Positions 27,345 to 36,262 are shown, counted from the first letter of the stretch. The stretch is DNA of 64,000 nucleotides from Cerasicoccus sp. TK19100 (GCF_027257155.1 NZ_JAPWDU010000001.1:558001-622000); one strand, 5' to 3'. The notes: generated by a model from the letters alone, not told the origin. Numbers and translations are program-made.

Positions 27345-27973
27345 TAGTTGGCAAACGGCGTGGCCGCGTCATCGCCACTGGTCCAAACGACTTCTCCGAA
27401 TTCGTAATTGCGCGTTGCCTGATTGCGCTGATGAACGCGCACTGACTGCACACTTTGCGATGCAAAGTAAACTTCGATGAAGTCTATGCTCGCCGCTATT
27501 GAATCATTCTTCGGCGAGAGCTTTAGGCCGTCCGCAGTCGGTTCAATATTCCAGTTTGCCTTTAGCTGTTGCACGTCGCCGCGAAGCAGGTCGCTGATCG
27601 CGTGCCCATCGAAGCGGTCACTGGGGATCGTTTGCAGCGCCCCGCTGCCGTCATCTAATTGAATACTGTCGCCGCGTATGAGTAGCCTCATGCTGCGGGG
27701 CGAATCGTAAACAATGGCGAGGTCACCCTCAGGCGAGCGATACATTTTGCCGGTATAGCGTTTGGGGAATCGGCGAAATGGAAAAGTCCGCTCTTCGTTG
27801 AATGCGAGCATGGCGGTCTCGGGGCGTTCGGGCCATGCCAGACGCTGTAGCATGTCTTCCACCGGCTCTGCGCGCAGGCAAGGGCTACCCAGACCAAACA
27901 GCATCGCTATCAGGAATATTACTTTGCCGATGTTCGTCGAAAGCGGCGCTTTAACTGGGCAATGTGAAAACAT
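27344..27973 (-). CDS. LolA-like outer-membrane lipoprotein carrier
   Basis: 209 residues from the ATG at 27973, chosen because it gives a clean signal peptide (KVIFLIAMLFGLGSPCLRA); an upstream ATG at 28012 would put 13 extra residues before it. The body shows the LolA pattern of beta-strands: FNEERTFPFRRFPKRYTGKM, GDLAIVYDSP, and a C-terminal VHQRNQATRNYEFGEV. It would carry a lipid or lipoprotein across the periplasm and works with the adjacent MMPL exporter. A CTTTGC-type palindrome encodes YFASQSV near the C-terminus. Confidence 0.8.
   Translation of the reverse strand: MFSHCPVKAPLSTNIGKVIFLIAMLFGLGSPCLRAEPVEDMLQRLAWPERPETAMLAFNEERTFPFRRFPKRYTGKMYRSPEGDLAIVYDSPRSMRLLIRGDSIQLDDGSGALQTIPSDRFDGHAISDLLRGDVQQLKANWNIEPTADGLKLSPKNDSIAASIDFIEVYFASQSVQSVRVHQRNQATRNYEFGEVVWTSGDDAATPFAN
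27453..27467. repeat. CTTTGC-N3-GCAAAG palindrome, copy 4
   Basis: CTTTGCGATGCAAAG with perfect arms, inside the LolA-like gene; identical to copy 3. Confidence 0.6.
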
Positions 27974-28692
27974 TTGAGGAGGAATTCTGGCAACAAACGG
28001 ACATGCAGGCAAACCATTGTAAGGTTGTCACGCAGATAGTGAAAATGGCTGATGCCGCCTTCGTCTTTGGGCACATAGCGGACCGCTGCTTTGAGCTTAA
28101 TTGGCCGGACACCTGCCCAGAACAGGCGCACGGCCGCAGCGGGATCGAAGTCATAGCGTCGGCCCATGGTGGTTTGTTTGAAGGCATCGAGCAGCGGCCT
28201 TACGGGATAGACGCGAAAGCCGTATAGTGGGTCCGCAATGCCACCCCAAAGAGTCTCAACTTGCGTTAGCGCAATACTCAGTTGGCGACCAGCGAGGCGG
28301 ATCATCGGTGCGTCCGGGCCAAAGTCGGGCTGCCCCATGATGGTTGCGTCCGGGGCCTCGACGGATGCCGCCATAAATTCAGCGACTTGGTGGGTGGGGT
28401 GCTGCCCGTCGGCATCCATGAGCAGCATGTGGGTGTAGCCGGCATTCATGGCTTCCCGAGCGGCCAGAAGCGCCGTCGCGCCCTTACCGGCGTTCTCTTT
28501 TTGGACGAAGACGCGCAGGCCCGGCCACTGTTCAGGGTTCTTAAGAAACTCCTCGTGGGCCCCGTCCGTGGAGCCGTCGATAAAGAGCCATACCGGGTTC
28601 CAAACGGCGAGTGCTTCGGTGATCGTGCGTCGAAGAATCGGCCCGGTGTTGTAGGACGGGATGACGACGACATGCGTGCTGGACTCAGTCAT
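27919..28692 (-). CDS. Family 2 glycosyltransferase
   Basis: 257 residues. GT2 landmarks: VVVIPSYNTGPILRRTI at the N-terminus, LFIDGSTDGA, and the metal-binding LLMDADGQHP at about residue 93. There is no acyltransferase extension, unlike the fused ApeJ of some proteobacteria; separate acyltransferases are encoded next to it. It may add a sugar to the lipid product. It overlaps the upstream hotdog gene by 8 bases. Confidence 0.88.
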   Translation of the reverse strand: MTESSTHVVVIPSYNTGPILRRTITEALAVWNPVWLFIDGSTDGAHEEFLKNPEQWPGLRVFVQKENAGKGATALLAAREAMNAGYTHMLLMDADGQHPTHQVAEFMAASVEAPDATIMGQPDFGPDAPMIRLAGRQLSIALTQVETLWGGIADPLYGFRVYPVRPLLDAFKQTTMGRRYDFDPAAAVRLFWAGVRPIKLKAAVRYVPKDEGGISHFHYLRDNLTMVCLHVRLLPEFLLKCFHIAQLKRRFRRTSAK

Positions 28693-28984
28693 GCCGGACT
28701 AGGGAAATTTGGGCGTAAGGGCCGTCTGCGTCGGACACCTCGCCTTTAAACCCTAACTTGGTTGGTGCGAGGGAGATGTCGACATCGCACCCAGGTTGGA
28801 GCTCACGCAGCAACTTGAGTTGGCGGATTTTCCAGCCACTTGTTTCCGGCGAAATGTCACTGGCAAAGCGGATGAGCCACTGAGCCTGCACGGCGGCCGG
28901 CACAATGGCGTGGCCGGGGAAATGCCCCGCGCAGTGTCCATTGTCGAAGGTTACTTTGAGGCTTTTGCTCGTTGTTTCTGCCAT
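28685..28984 (-). CDS. Small hotdog dehydratase (ApeI/FabZ-like)
   Basis: 99 residues. GHFPGHAIVPAAVQAQWL carries the hotdog catalytic-His context (GHFPxxPxxPG type). It is shorter than FabZ (about 150), as is usual for the ApeI-like dehydratases of polyene clusters. It overlaps the acyltransferase gene by 34 bases and the glycosyltransferase by 8. Confidence 0.8.
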   Translation of the reverse strand: MAETTSKSLKVTFDNGHCAGHFPGHAIVPAAVQAQWLIRFASDISPETSGWKIRQLKLLRELQPGCDVDISLAPTKLGFKGEVSDADGPYAQISLVRHD

Positions 28985-29742
28985 GGGGCGAAGTCGTCGG
29001 TGGAAAGTTCGTGGCGGAAGAATGACTCAACTCGCTGGCAAAAGTGAACTGCTTTTTCACCCTCATTGACCTCGAAAATTTGTCCCGGCGTGAAGACGTA
29101 TTGGAAGGGCGTGGCGTAGCGGCGAAGGAGGCCGCCACCCTTGGCAAGCAGACCGCACGAATTGCGGATGACAATGGTGCGAACCCGGACGTCGGCCCGG
29201 CGGGCGACGAGGGCAAAGCCTGCTTTGAACTCGTTCAGTGGCGGGATTTCCGTGCGCGTGCCTTCCGGGAACACCAGGATCGTCTTGCCGAGGGCCAAGG
29301 CATTGCTCATGGCGTGAAGGAGGTCCAGCCCCTCGTCATTGGCGATAAAATCGTTCTCGCGAATCACGCCGCAAAAGAATGGGCTGCGTCGCAGGCTGGA
29401 TTTAAAGATGCACACGACATCCGGCAGTTCGGTTAGGAGAAAGAGTGCATCGAGCAGCCCGGTATGATTGGCCACGATGATCGACGGGCCCTTGGGGATG
29501 GCCTCGCGGACGCCTTGAAAACGGACGCGACCAACGCCGCCTGCTTCGATCGCGGCGATGAACGTCTTGAGTAGCCAGACCATGATTCGCCGCGAGAATT
29601 GCTGGCGTCGTTCGCTGGCGGGCAGCCATTGGGTGAGCAGGCAGAGGGCGTTGTAGGCCAGTGCTCCGCTGCCAAAGAAGAGCACCAGGCCCAGATAAAT
29701 AATGTAGCGCCCGAGGGGAGCCTCTGTCCGGTTAGCGGCCAT
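28951..29742 (-). CDS. 1-acyl-glycerol-3-phosphate acyltransferase family protein (PlsC-like)
   Basis: 263 residues. One N-terminal membrane helix (about 13-37) precedes the catalytic block: NHTGLLDALFL (NHxxxxD) at about 91 and VFPEGTRTE (FPEGTR) at about 160. It would transfer an acyl chain onto a glycerol-type or glycan acceptor at the inner membrane. It lies inside the polyene-like operon, so it may build a dedicated lipid anchor rather than bulk phospholipid. Confidence 0.88.
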   Translation of the reverse strand: MAANRTEAPLGRYIIYLGLVLFFGSGALAYNALCLLTQWLPASERRQQFSRRIMVWLLKTFIAAIEAGGVGRVRFQGVREAIPKGPSIIVANHTGLLDALFLLTELPDVVCIFKSSLRRSPFFCGVIRENDFIANDEGLDLLHAMSNALALGKTILVFPEGTRTEIPPLNEFKAGFALVARRADVRVRTIVIRNSCGLLAKGGGLLRRYATPFQYVFTPGQIFEVNEGEKAVHFCQRVESFFRHELSTDDFAPWQKQRAKASK

Positions 29743-30646
29743 CAGGAGAAGGATCTTGGGCCTGGGCCGGGTTTAACGGAAGAAAATTAAACCACTGATA
29801 GGGATGCGCCTTGAGCAGGGATTCCAGCCAATTCAGGACACCCTGAAAATGCTCATGCGCGGCGGTCTGGGCTGCTTGGCGATTTCCGCTCGGGCGAAAC
29901 GCTTCGCTGGCGTAAACATCGAAGCGATCCCGGGAATCACCGTGGGGCAGGGCGATGCAAAATTGCACCGGCCGCTGGTAAATCGCTGCGAGCCGATAAA
30001 TGGTTACCGGAAAAAGCCGTGGCTTGCCGAGGAATTGAAACGCCTCCAGCTTGGAGGCGTGCTCGACCCGGTCGCACTGCATGGCGATGGATTTACCCGC
30101 ACCGAGGGCGTCCTTGAGCGCAAAGACAATCTCCGACTCGTCGTTGACCCAGATGATCTCGATCATTTCGCCAGCCTGAGCGAGAAGGCGCTCGATGTCT
30201 TCAGAGTTTTCGACGCGTTGGCGAATCATGGTGACGCGTCGCCCGGTCTGCTTGATGTGAAAGCCCATCAGGTCCGACGCACCCACGTGAAAGGTGCCCA
30301 GCATGATTGGCTCATCGGCATACAGCAGATGCCCGCGCTCGCGATTGGCGTCATCACGCCAGTCGATTTTAATCGTGCCCGGTTGGTTGGCGCGGAGCTT
30401 GGCCAACAGGCTATGGGTAAACTCCGCAAAGTGGCGCATGCCTTCGCGCTTCGTTGCGGGGCGTTGCCGGAGGGCGGTTAAATACTCGTGAGAGGCCGCG
30501 CGCTGCCCAGGCATCGAGCTGTAGGCAACCGCTCCGCCGATGCTGACGACGGCATCCCGCAGTGGTCCGGGCAGATGCTTGTCCCACCAGTGGATGGCCC
30601 GATAGCCCCAGCTGGGGCCGGGGTTTCTGGGCGGAGCTACAGCCAT
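29732..30646 (-). CDS. LpxL/HtrB-like acyltransferase
   Basis: 304 residues from ATG at 30646, which overlaps the previous stop region; a longer reading from 30685 adds 13 residues without motif support. GTFHVGASDLMGFHI holds an H-x4-D-like acyltransferase motif (here HVGASD), and the protein has the overall length of lipid A-type late acyltransferases. Similar genes occur in aryl polyene clusters, where they acylate the head group. It ends 11 bases inside the PlsC-like gene. Confidence 0.75.
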   Translation of the reverse strand: MAVAPPRNPGPSWGYRAIHWWDKHLPGPLRDAVVSIGGAVAYSSMPGQRAASHEYLTALRQRPATKREGMRHFAEFTHSLLAKLRANQPGTIKIDWRDDANRERGHLLYADEPIMLGTFHVGASDLMGFHIKQTGRRVTMIRQRVENSEDIERLLAQAGEMIEIIWVNDESEIVFALKDALGAGKSIAMQCDRVEHASKLEAFQFLGKPRLFPVTIYRLAAIYQRPVQFCIALPHGDSRDRFDVYASEAFRPSGNRQAAQTAAHEHFQGVLNWLESLLKAHPYQWFNFLPLNPAQAQDPSPDGR

Positions 30647-31290
30647 GTTAACCGGATGACGCCGCGTTCGGGCAAGTGTGCGCAAAGGTCTTGTCGCTGG
30701 GCCAGACGTTTCGCTGCATCCTGGTGTGTGTGGCTGGCCGCCTGGCTATCGCCGGGCTGCAGGGATACTTCGCCGAGTGCATTCACGGGGTCGCGACTGA
30801 GGCGCAGGTAAAAGCCAAAGGTGGCCCCGGAGCCCAAGCCGTGCTGAGCTGCCCACTGAGTGTATTCTTCGCCTGCCGCCAAGTGGACCACCTCGGCGCG
30901 AGAGATGAGGGCCGCCAGCAAGGACTCAGCCAGTAAATTTTCAGCACCAATGATCGGGGTTAACTGAGCCGCAGATTGCCCGCGCACGACGTTGATCAGG
31001 TCCAAGGGGCCAGGCTGGATTGAGTTTTGGAAATGCAGCGGACTGGGCGTGGGAAAGCTCTCCAGATACTTTTCCAAGCTGATGGAGCCGCCATACTCCG
31101 AAGCGAAAATCCACTCATCGTTGGGCTGTGGGGCAGCATTCTTGGTCAGCTCGCCGAGGATCAGGGGCAGAGCAGTAAGCCGCCGTGCCGCCAGTGGTTT
31201 AAAATTTTTGCGCAGGTCTTTGCGCACCTCATCGGACAGTTCCTGAACGGGCGCAAAGGCAGATACTTGCTGAATGTAGCGCTTATTCAT
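30637..31290 (-). CDS. Beta-ketoacyl-synthase-like protein without active-site Cys (chain-length-factor type)
   Basis: 217 residues from the ATG at 31290, which overlaps the ketosynthase stop (8 bases). A longer open frame to 31620 is only a shadow of the ketosynthase. The sequence resembles the short Ketoacyl-synt_2 family: FAPVQELSDE, LPLILGELTKN, IFASEYGGSISLEKYLESF, PGPLDLINVVRGQSA. I see no catalytic Cys in a thiolase-like context. In aryl polyene systems such a partner pairs with the active ketosynthase and sets chain length. Confidence 0.75.
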   Translation of the reverse strand: MNKRYIQQVSAFAPVQELSDEVRKDLRKNFKPLAARRLTALPLILGELTKNAAPQPNDEWIFASEYGGSISLEKYLESFPTPSPLHFQNSIQPGPLDLINVVRGQSAAQLTPIIGAENLLAESLLAALISRAEVVHLAAGEEYTQWAAQHGLGSGATFGFYLRLSRDPVNALGEVSLQPGDSQAASHTHQDAAKRLAQRQDLCAHLPERGVIRLTWL

Positions 31291-32380
31291 GGGTGATGAG
31301 GTGGCCGGCATGCGCGCCGCCAAATGCACTGCTGAGCAGAACCGCGGCTTGGTAGTTTTTCGTCGAAAAGGCTTCTGCCTGAACGTTAGCCGAGCAATAG
31401 GGGGCCGACGAACCGACGTTGCCCGGGGCCCGGCCTTGGCGCATGGATTCCAGGGCAATGGCGAGCTCCACCAGGCCACATGAGCCAAGGGTGTGGCCGA
31501 GCGATCCCTTCCAGGAGACCAAGGGGGCCTTGGGAAATGCTTTGGCGGTTGCTGCGGCTTCGAGTCGCGCGGCCTCAAGGGTTCCGGTTCCGTGCCCCTT
31601 GACCCAAGCGGGTGCGCCATCCAGAACGGCGGCCAGCGGAGCGACTACGGCGTTGAACCCGGAGCCGCTTGGGTCATTGCCCGTCATGTGGTGAAACTCG
31701 GAATACGATGATGACGCGGCAATACGAAATGGCGACGGCTGGCGACTGAGTAAGGCGAAACCCGTCCCGTCACCAAGGCCAATTGAACCGGTTTCACGCG
31801 CGGCGTAGGGTTGCGGGAAGTCGTTGTTAAGAATCTTCAGCGAGTGGAATCCGCCCACTACGAAATGGCTGAGGTAATCGAACGAAAACACCAGTGCTTC
31901 GTCAGCCAGGTCGTTTTCCAAGAGGCGTTGCGCGTGGATCAGCCCAAGTTGAGCCGAGACACAAGCATTGGAAATGATGGTCCGGTTACCGCCCCAGTTC
32001 AGGCGAGTGGCAAATGCCTGCACCGCGCTGACTGCGGTGGCTTGCTCCCGGTAGTGCGCATGGCCCTGCTGATGGAATGCGAGCATCTGATCGATGCCGA
32101 AATTACTGCTGGTGATAACGATCGGATGGCGCGCGTCGCCCCATGCTCTTTGCGGGACGCTGGCAAGCAGCTCGAGGCATGGCTCCAGCCAGCGGGGCGG
32201 ATCGCAGTCGGCGAGATTTCCAGTCAGCGCCAGCGGCACCGCGTCATCGGAACCGGGCAGGGGAGGCATCGCGCGCAGGGCAATTTTCCCATCGACCAAG
32301 CCTTGCCAGGACTCATGGGCGTTACCCAGCGCCGTGCGGCAATCGCACGCATGTAGGTAAACGTCGGTCTGTGGGGTCAT
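31283..32380 (-). CDS. Beta-ketoacyl-ACP synthase
   Basis: 365 residues, a little short for a KAS I/II protein. The catalytic set looks complete: Cys in ISNACVSAQLGL (about 156), His in WVKGHGTGT (about 270), and Lys/His in WKGSLGHTLGSCG (about 300). It would condense malonyl-ACP with a growing chain. It is the only apparently active ketosynthase in the cluster; many aryl polyene clusters have more than one. Confidence 0.9.
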   Translation of the reverse strand: MTPQTDVYLHACDCRTALGNAHESWQGLVDGKIALRAMPPLPGSDDAVPLALTGNLADCDPPRWLEPCLELLASVPQRAWGDARHPIVITSSNFGIDQMLAFHQQGHAHYREQATAVSAVQAFATRLNWGGNRTIISNACVSAQLGLIHAQRLLENDLADEALVFSFDYLSHFVVGGFHSLKILNNDFPQPYAARETGSIGLGDGTGFALLSRQPSPFRIAASSSYSEFHHMTGNDPSGSGFNAVVAPLAAVLDGAPAWVKGHGTGTLEAARLEAAATAKAFPKAPLVSWKGSLGHTLGSCGLVELAIALESMRQGRAPGNVGSSAPYCSANVQAEAFSTKNYQAAVLLSSAFGGAHAGHLITHE

Positions 32381-32395
32381 AGAAATCGTTAGCGA

Positions 32396-32665
32396 TCAGC
32401 TTTGGCGGGACTGAATGAACGCAGCCAAACTGTTGATACTGGCAAGCGCTTCGCGGGCTTCCTCACTGTTTTTAATTTTGATGCCGAATTCCTTCTCCAC
32501 GCGGACAACGAGCTCCAGCGCATCGATGGAGTCCAGCCCAAGGCCGTTGTCCATCAGGGGCTCGTCGTTGTCGAGTTCTTGGGGTTCGACGTCATCCAGT
32601 TGCAGGGCGTCGACAATCAGGGTTTTTAATCGGTCAGTCAGGTCGCTCATTCGTTCTGCGGTCAA
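32396..32665 (-). CDS. Acyl carrier protein
   Basis: 89 residues (84 from a better ATG at 32650, MSDLTDRL). GLGLDSIDALELVVRVE holds the DSx phosphopantetheine-attachment Ser. Acidic overall, as expected. It is placed between the ketosynthase and the VTT protein and overlaps the latter by 4 bases. Confidence 0.92.
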   Translation of the reverse strand: MTAERMSDLTDRLKTLIVDALQLDDVEPQELDNDEPLMDNGLGLDSIDALELVVRVEKEFGIKIKNSEEAREALASINSLAAFIQSRQS

Positions 32666-33336
32666 GTTGTTGAGGCTTCGGATTGAGTCAAGTCCGCATG
32701 CCGCCGTTTAAAGGTCACGCGAATGCCGAGCATCGTCACCAGCACGACAAATCCACCCCAAAGTGCGAGCTGTCCATCCTGCGTAATGGCACCATTGGCG
32801 GTCAGCGCGACGCCCAGCAAAAAGCAACCCTGTATGGTCCAGGACAAGGCCAGGTAAGCGGCAAACGGCACGGCGAGCACGCCAAGGATATAATTTTGCA
32901 TCCAGAAGGGGATGCCGGGGATTGCGCGCACGAGGATGGTCAGGCGCAGTGCGTTGCCCTCGTTGAGGGAAAAAACCTGCGGCCAGCGTCGGGAAATCTT
33001 TTCCCGCAAAGGCTCGCGCCAGCAGTAGCGGGCCAGGAGATAGCTGGCGGACATGTTAATCGCCAGGCAAACCAGGCCTACTGGAATGCTCTGCCATGGT
33101 GAAAACGCGACTCCTGCGCAGACGTAAAACACCGAAATCGGAAAGCCGACCATCGGCAGGAAAATCATCAGCAGGGCAAAGATGGCCAGGGCCCAAGGCG
33201 AACCATTGTCCAACAAGGTCCGCCATCCGCCATTGAGCATAATCAGTGACCAGGCGAGGATTGCCATGGTGGCCCAGCCAATCGTCAGCGGTATCCAGCG
33301 CCGACTGCGGTTAGTTGATGGCGCGCTTTTGCTCAA
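32662..33336 (-). CDS. VTT/TVP38-family membrane protein
   Basis: 224 residues with about six hydrophobic helices. The VTT-type motif VRAIPGIPFWMQNYILGVL is at about residue 137. VTT-domain (DedA-related) proteins are linked to lipid movement across the inner membrane. It is an unusual member for an aryl-polyene-like operon and may replace a missing membrane component. It overlaps both neighbouring carrier-protein genes (26 and 4 bases). Confidence 0.85.
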   Translation of the reverse strand: MSKSAPSTNRSRRWIPLTIGWATMAILAWSLIMLNGGWRTLLDNGSPWALAIFALLMIFLPMVGFPISVFYVCAGVAFSPWQSIPVGLVCLAINMSASYLLARYCWREPLREKISRRWPQVFSLNEGNALRLTILVRAIPGIPFWMQNYILGVLAVPFAAYLALSWTIQGCFLLGVALTANGAITQDGQLALWGGFVVLVTMLGIRVTFKRRHADLTQSEASTT

Positions 33337-33709
33337 TGAGATTTGCCAAGTCGTTCAGGTTCTCCAGCTCCACGAGGTCCTGATTATTCATCGTCACGTC
33401 GAACAACTCCTCCACGGCAAAAGCGACTTCGGCCAGCATCATGGAATCCGAGCCGAGATCGGTCCGCAGATTCAGCGTTTCTGCGTGTGCGGCCAACCAC
33501 TCCTTGGAGAGGTCTTCCACGTGATGTTCCAAAAGTCCGAGCGCCAAGGTGCTCAGGCAACTACGGTCACCTGTCGACATGAAGCGCACAAACGCGTTCT
33601 GAAAATCCGGAGAATAATGACGCGCGCGATACCGCCATACCGCTTCCTGGTCGGTAGCGGTATCGGTTGGGGCTGGGTTATTCATCGTGTTGGTAGTATT
33701 CACGTGCAA
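33311..33709 (-). CDS. Acyl carrier protein with N-terminal extension
   Basis: 132 residues (124 from ATG at 33685). The C-terminal 80 residues are a carrier domain: RTDLGSDSMMLAEVAFAVEE with the attachment Ser in SDSMM. An N-terminal stretch of about 45 residues (VWRYRARHYSPDFQNAFVRF) is not part of a normal ACP and may dock a partner. First gene of the thirteen-gene operon; 118 bases separate it from the divergent HAD gene. Confidence 0.85.
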   Translation of the reverse strand: MHVNTTNTMNNPAPTDTATDQEAVWRYRARHYSPDFQNAFVRFMSTGDRSCLSTLALGLLEHHVEDLSKEWLAAHAETLNLRTDLGSDSMMLAEVAFAVEELFDVTMNNQDLVELENLNDLANLIEQKRAIN

Positions 33710-33827
33710 CGACCATTAAATGCCATTCTGGTGCATATTCGCAAGAGGAATAGTTTTTCAGACTCTATCCAGTGGCAAATCACGCTCGCCGTTGACTTTT
33801 TTTTAGCGGCGGCGACTGTCATCTCCA

Positions 33828-34481
33828 ATGGCTTACAAGCACGTGATTTGGGACTGGAACGGCACACTGATGGACGACGGCTGGCTATGCGTGGACATCA
33901 TGAACCGCTTTTTGGCGCGGCGCGATAAACCGACGATCGATAACGAATTCTACCGCCAGCATTTTCAATTTCCCGTGCAGCGCTATTATGACGCGCTGAA
34001 TTTTGACGAGACGGTGGACCCGTTTAAGCAAATCAGCCACGAGTTTATTGCCGCCTACGAGGCCCAGAAACGCGAATGCGTGCTCTACCCCGATGCTGAG
34101 TCCGTGCTGGCTCGGTGGCATGCTGCGGGCGTTGAACAGGTGGTTCTCTCGGCTTACCGTCAACCGCTGCTGGTGGAGATCATCGATTTCTACGGCCTCA
34201 ATGACTACTTCGACCGTCTGATCGGCCTGGACAATATCTACGCGGAGGGGAAGACCGGCAACGCGCTGCAACACGTGGCGTCGATCCCGCATGAGCCGCA
34301 TGAGTTGCTACTGATCGGCGATACCGTGCATGATTACGAGGTCGCCAATGCCGTCGGTGCAGACTGTGTGCTCGTTTCGCACGGGCATAATTCGCGGGAG
34401 CGTCTGGAGGCGACGGGCGCTGTCGTAGTCGATTCGCTAAAGGAGGTTGCGGCGCGAATCCCGGTGGCACCCCACGAATAA
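33828..34481 (+). CDS. HAD-superfamily phosphatase
   Basis: 217 residues. Motif I is DWNGTLMDD (DxNGT, a variant of DxDGT seen in some phosphatases), motif II is VVLSAYRQ, and motif IV is LLIGDTVHDYEVANAVG. A helical cap lies between. This is the phosphoglycolate-phosphatase-like group; the substrate is not predictable. It is divergent from the lipid operon and convergent with the membrane protein at 34.5 kb. Confidence 0.85.
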   Translation: MAYKHVIWDWNGTLMDDGWLCVDIMNRFLARRDKPTIDNEFYRQHFQFPVQRYYDALNFDETVDPFKQISHEFIAAYEAQKRECVLYPDAESVLARWHAAGVEQVVLSAYRQPLLVEIIDFYGLNDYFDRLIGLDNIYAEGKTGNALQHVASIPHEPHELLLIGDTVHDYEVANAVGADCVLVSHGHNSRERLEATGAVVVDSLKEVAARIPVAPHE

Positions 34482-34495
34482 CTAAACGGCCGCGC

Positions 34496-35251
34496 CTAGC
34501 TCTTGCCGCCGCGAATCAGGCGGGCGACAGCCTTGGAGCCGGTTTCCTTGCGGGCCTGCTCCAGCGCCTTGCGCAGGTGAGTGGGCGTGCGTTTTTCGGC
34601 TGGGCCGATGTCGTCGAGACTGGTGGGCAAATTGGCCTCTTCCTCGTCGAGGTCGCTATCGGCCAAGGGTGCCTTGCTAATGCGAAAAGGTGGCTTGGAT
34701 TTAGGCTTGGCCGGTGGCTCTGGCTCTGATTCCTCAATCTGTTCGGGCGCTACGGTTTCGGGCTCCGACTGGTGTTTTTTGCCAACGAGGTCTGCGCCGG
34801 TAGGGCCGAACTTTAGCTGGGTCGCCGCGGGCTTGGACTCGGGTTCCTCGGGTTTTTGCTGTTTGACGACTTCACCGATGCCGAGGTCTTCATCGTCCGA
34901 ATAGCGGTTAAAACGGCTCTGGGCCAAGCGTGCAGACTCCGGTGCCCCACCACTATTCAGCTCTATTTCGGCCAGGCGAAACTCCAGCTTCATCACATGG
35001 TTGCGCACTTCTGCCCAGTCGCCGCCGCCATGTTTGGCGGTCACGTAGTATTCCACGATGTAGGGCGCGCAGGCCAATACGGCACCGCTGACGATAGAAA
35101 TGACCACCCAGGCCATCGCAAGCGGGGGCAGGGGCGCTCCCTGAGAGAAGGCCAGGCCGATGCCGGTGGCCACTAGCAATGCATCGCCAACGAAAAACGG
35201 CCACTTGGCAATGTGTCGCTTAGGTGTCGGCATGAAGGAATCACTGGGCAT
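34496..35251 (-). CDS. Membrane protein with disordered acidic tail, unknown function
   Basis: 251 residues from ATG at 35251 (a longer reading from 35305 adds residues without support; 35233 is also possible). Two adjacent hydrophobic helices (WPFFVGDALLVATGIGLAF and LAMAWVVISIVSGAVLACA) are followed by a helical segment (NHVMKLEFRLAEIE) and then about 140 residues rich in Pro, Glu, Ser and Lys, probably disordered. The C-terminus is basic (RKETGSKAVARLIRGGKS). No family is recognised. Confidence 0.7.
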   Translation of the reverse strand: MPSDSFMPTPKRHIAKWPFFVGDALLVATGIGLAFSQGAPLPPLAMAWVVISIVSGAVLACAPYIVEYYVTAKHGGGDWAEVRNHVMKLEFRLAEIELNSGGAPESARLAQSRFNRYSDDEDLGIGEVVKQQKPEEPESKPAATQLKFGPTGADLVGKKHQSEPETVAPEQIEESEPEPPAKPKSKPPFRISKAPLADSDLDEEEANLPTSLDDIGPAEKRTPTHLRKALEQARKETGSKAVARLIRGGKS

Positions 35252-35332
35252 GCAAGTTGAAGTAACGGCTCGGTGCCGCCGCTGGCAATGATAATTCCCG
35301 CCCATTCGCGGGCGGTTTAAAGTGAAACTGTT

Positions 35333-36202
35333 TTAGATCCCCGGTATGGTCGGCTCGACGTGTGGCTTGTTGACGTAATGGGTCGTTAGTTCCTCAATAA
35401 TCCAGTCCCGCGCCTCGTCGATATCGTCCATGATGCGGAACAAATTGAGGTCCTCATCGCTGATCATACCCCAGTCTCGAAAGGCTTCGAAATTGAGAAT
35501 ATCGTTCCAGAATTCCGAACCAAGCAGCACGATCGGCATGCGCTTTTGGATCTTGTGGGTTTGAATGAGCGTCATGATCTCGAAAAGCTCGTCCATCGTG
35601 CCAAAGCCGCCGGGGGTGGCGACCATCGCCTTGGCCATGTAGGCGAACCAGTATTTGCGGATCATGAAGTAGTGAAATTCAAACTGCAGATCGTGCGGAA
35701 TGTAGGGATTGAGCTCCTGCTCGAAGGGCAGGCTGATGCCGAGGCCCACAGACGGCTGATCGGCGAGGTAGGCACCGTGATTGGCTGCGCGCATCATGCC
35801 GTCGCCACCGCCGGTGCAGATAAAAAAGCGCTTCTTGGGATCGGTGATAGTCTTGGACCATTCGGCGAGCTGGCGGGCCAGTTCCATCGCCATATCGTGA
35901 TACTTGGAGGCACGCATGTGGCGCTTGGCGACGCGAAGTCGCTGGGCCAGGGCTTCGTCGTCGGGTTTGCCTTCAGCGGCTTCTTTTTCGGCGACGGTCA
36001 GGTGTTCGCGGGCGGTATTGCTATCGGGGATGCGGGCCGAGCCAAAAAACGCGATGGTGTTATACACGCCCATGCGTTTCAGGCGCTTTTTGGGCTCTGC
36101 CAATTCGCAAAGGATACGCACGTGACGTGCCTGGGAGCTATTGAGGAATTCTAGATTTTTGTAGGCCTTTGGTGGCCACTCATTTGTGTAATTTGTGTCT
36201 TT
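35333..36202 (-). CDS. LOG-family (Rossmann-fold) nucleotide-binding protein
   Basis: 289 residues from ATG at 36202 (MKDTNYTNEW); a start at 36232 is possible. FFGSARIPDSNTAR marks the nucleotide-binding start, FICTGGGDGMMRAANHGA follows, and the family signature PGGFGTMDELFE is at about residue 200. LOG proteins hydrolyse nucleotide 5'-monophosphates; some make cytokinins. This member has an extended N-terminal helical part compared with the minimal about 190-residue form. Substrate unknown. Confidence 0.88.
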   Translation of the reverse strand, partial: KDTNYTNEWPPKAYKNLEFLNSSQARHVRILCELAEPKKRLKRMGVYNTIAFFGSARIPDSNTAREHLTVAEKEAAEGKPDDEALAQRLRVAKRHMRASKYHDMAMELARQLAEWSKTITDPKKRFFICTGGGDGMMRAANHGAYLADQPSVGLGISLPFEQELNPYIPHDLQFEFHYFMIRKYWFAYMAKAMVATPGGFGTMDELFEIMTLIQTHKIQKRMPIVLLGSEFWNDILNFEAFRDWGMISDEDLNLFRIMDDIDEARDWIIEELTTHYVNKPHVEPTIPGI

Positions 36203-36262
36203 CATGATGTTATCAATCGACACTACTCCCAAATGCTAAACTTTCCCAGCCAAGATCGTGCT

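Noticed and set aside
30637-31620. 327-residue version of the ketosynthase-like protein
   Set aside because: The first 110 residues are Pro/Arg-rich and antisense-like over the ketosynthase gene; the ATG at 31290 gives a family-like start overlapping the previous stop.
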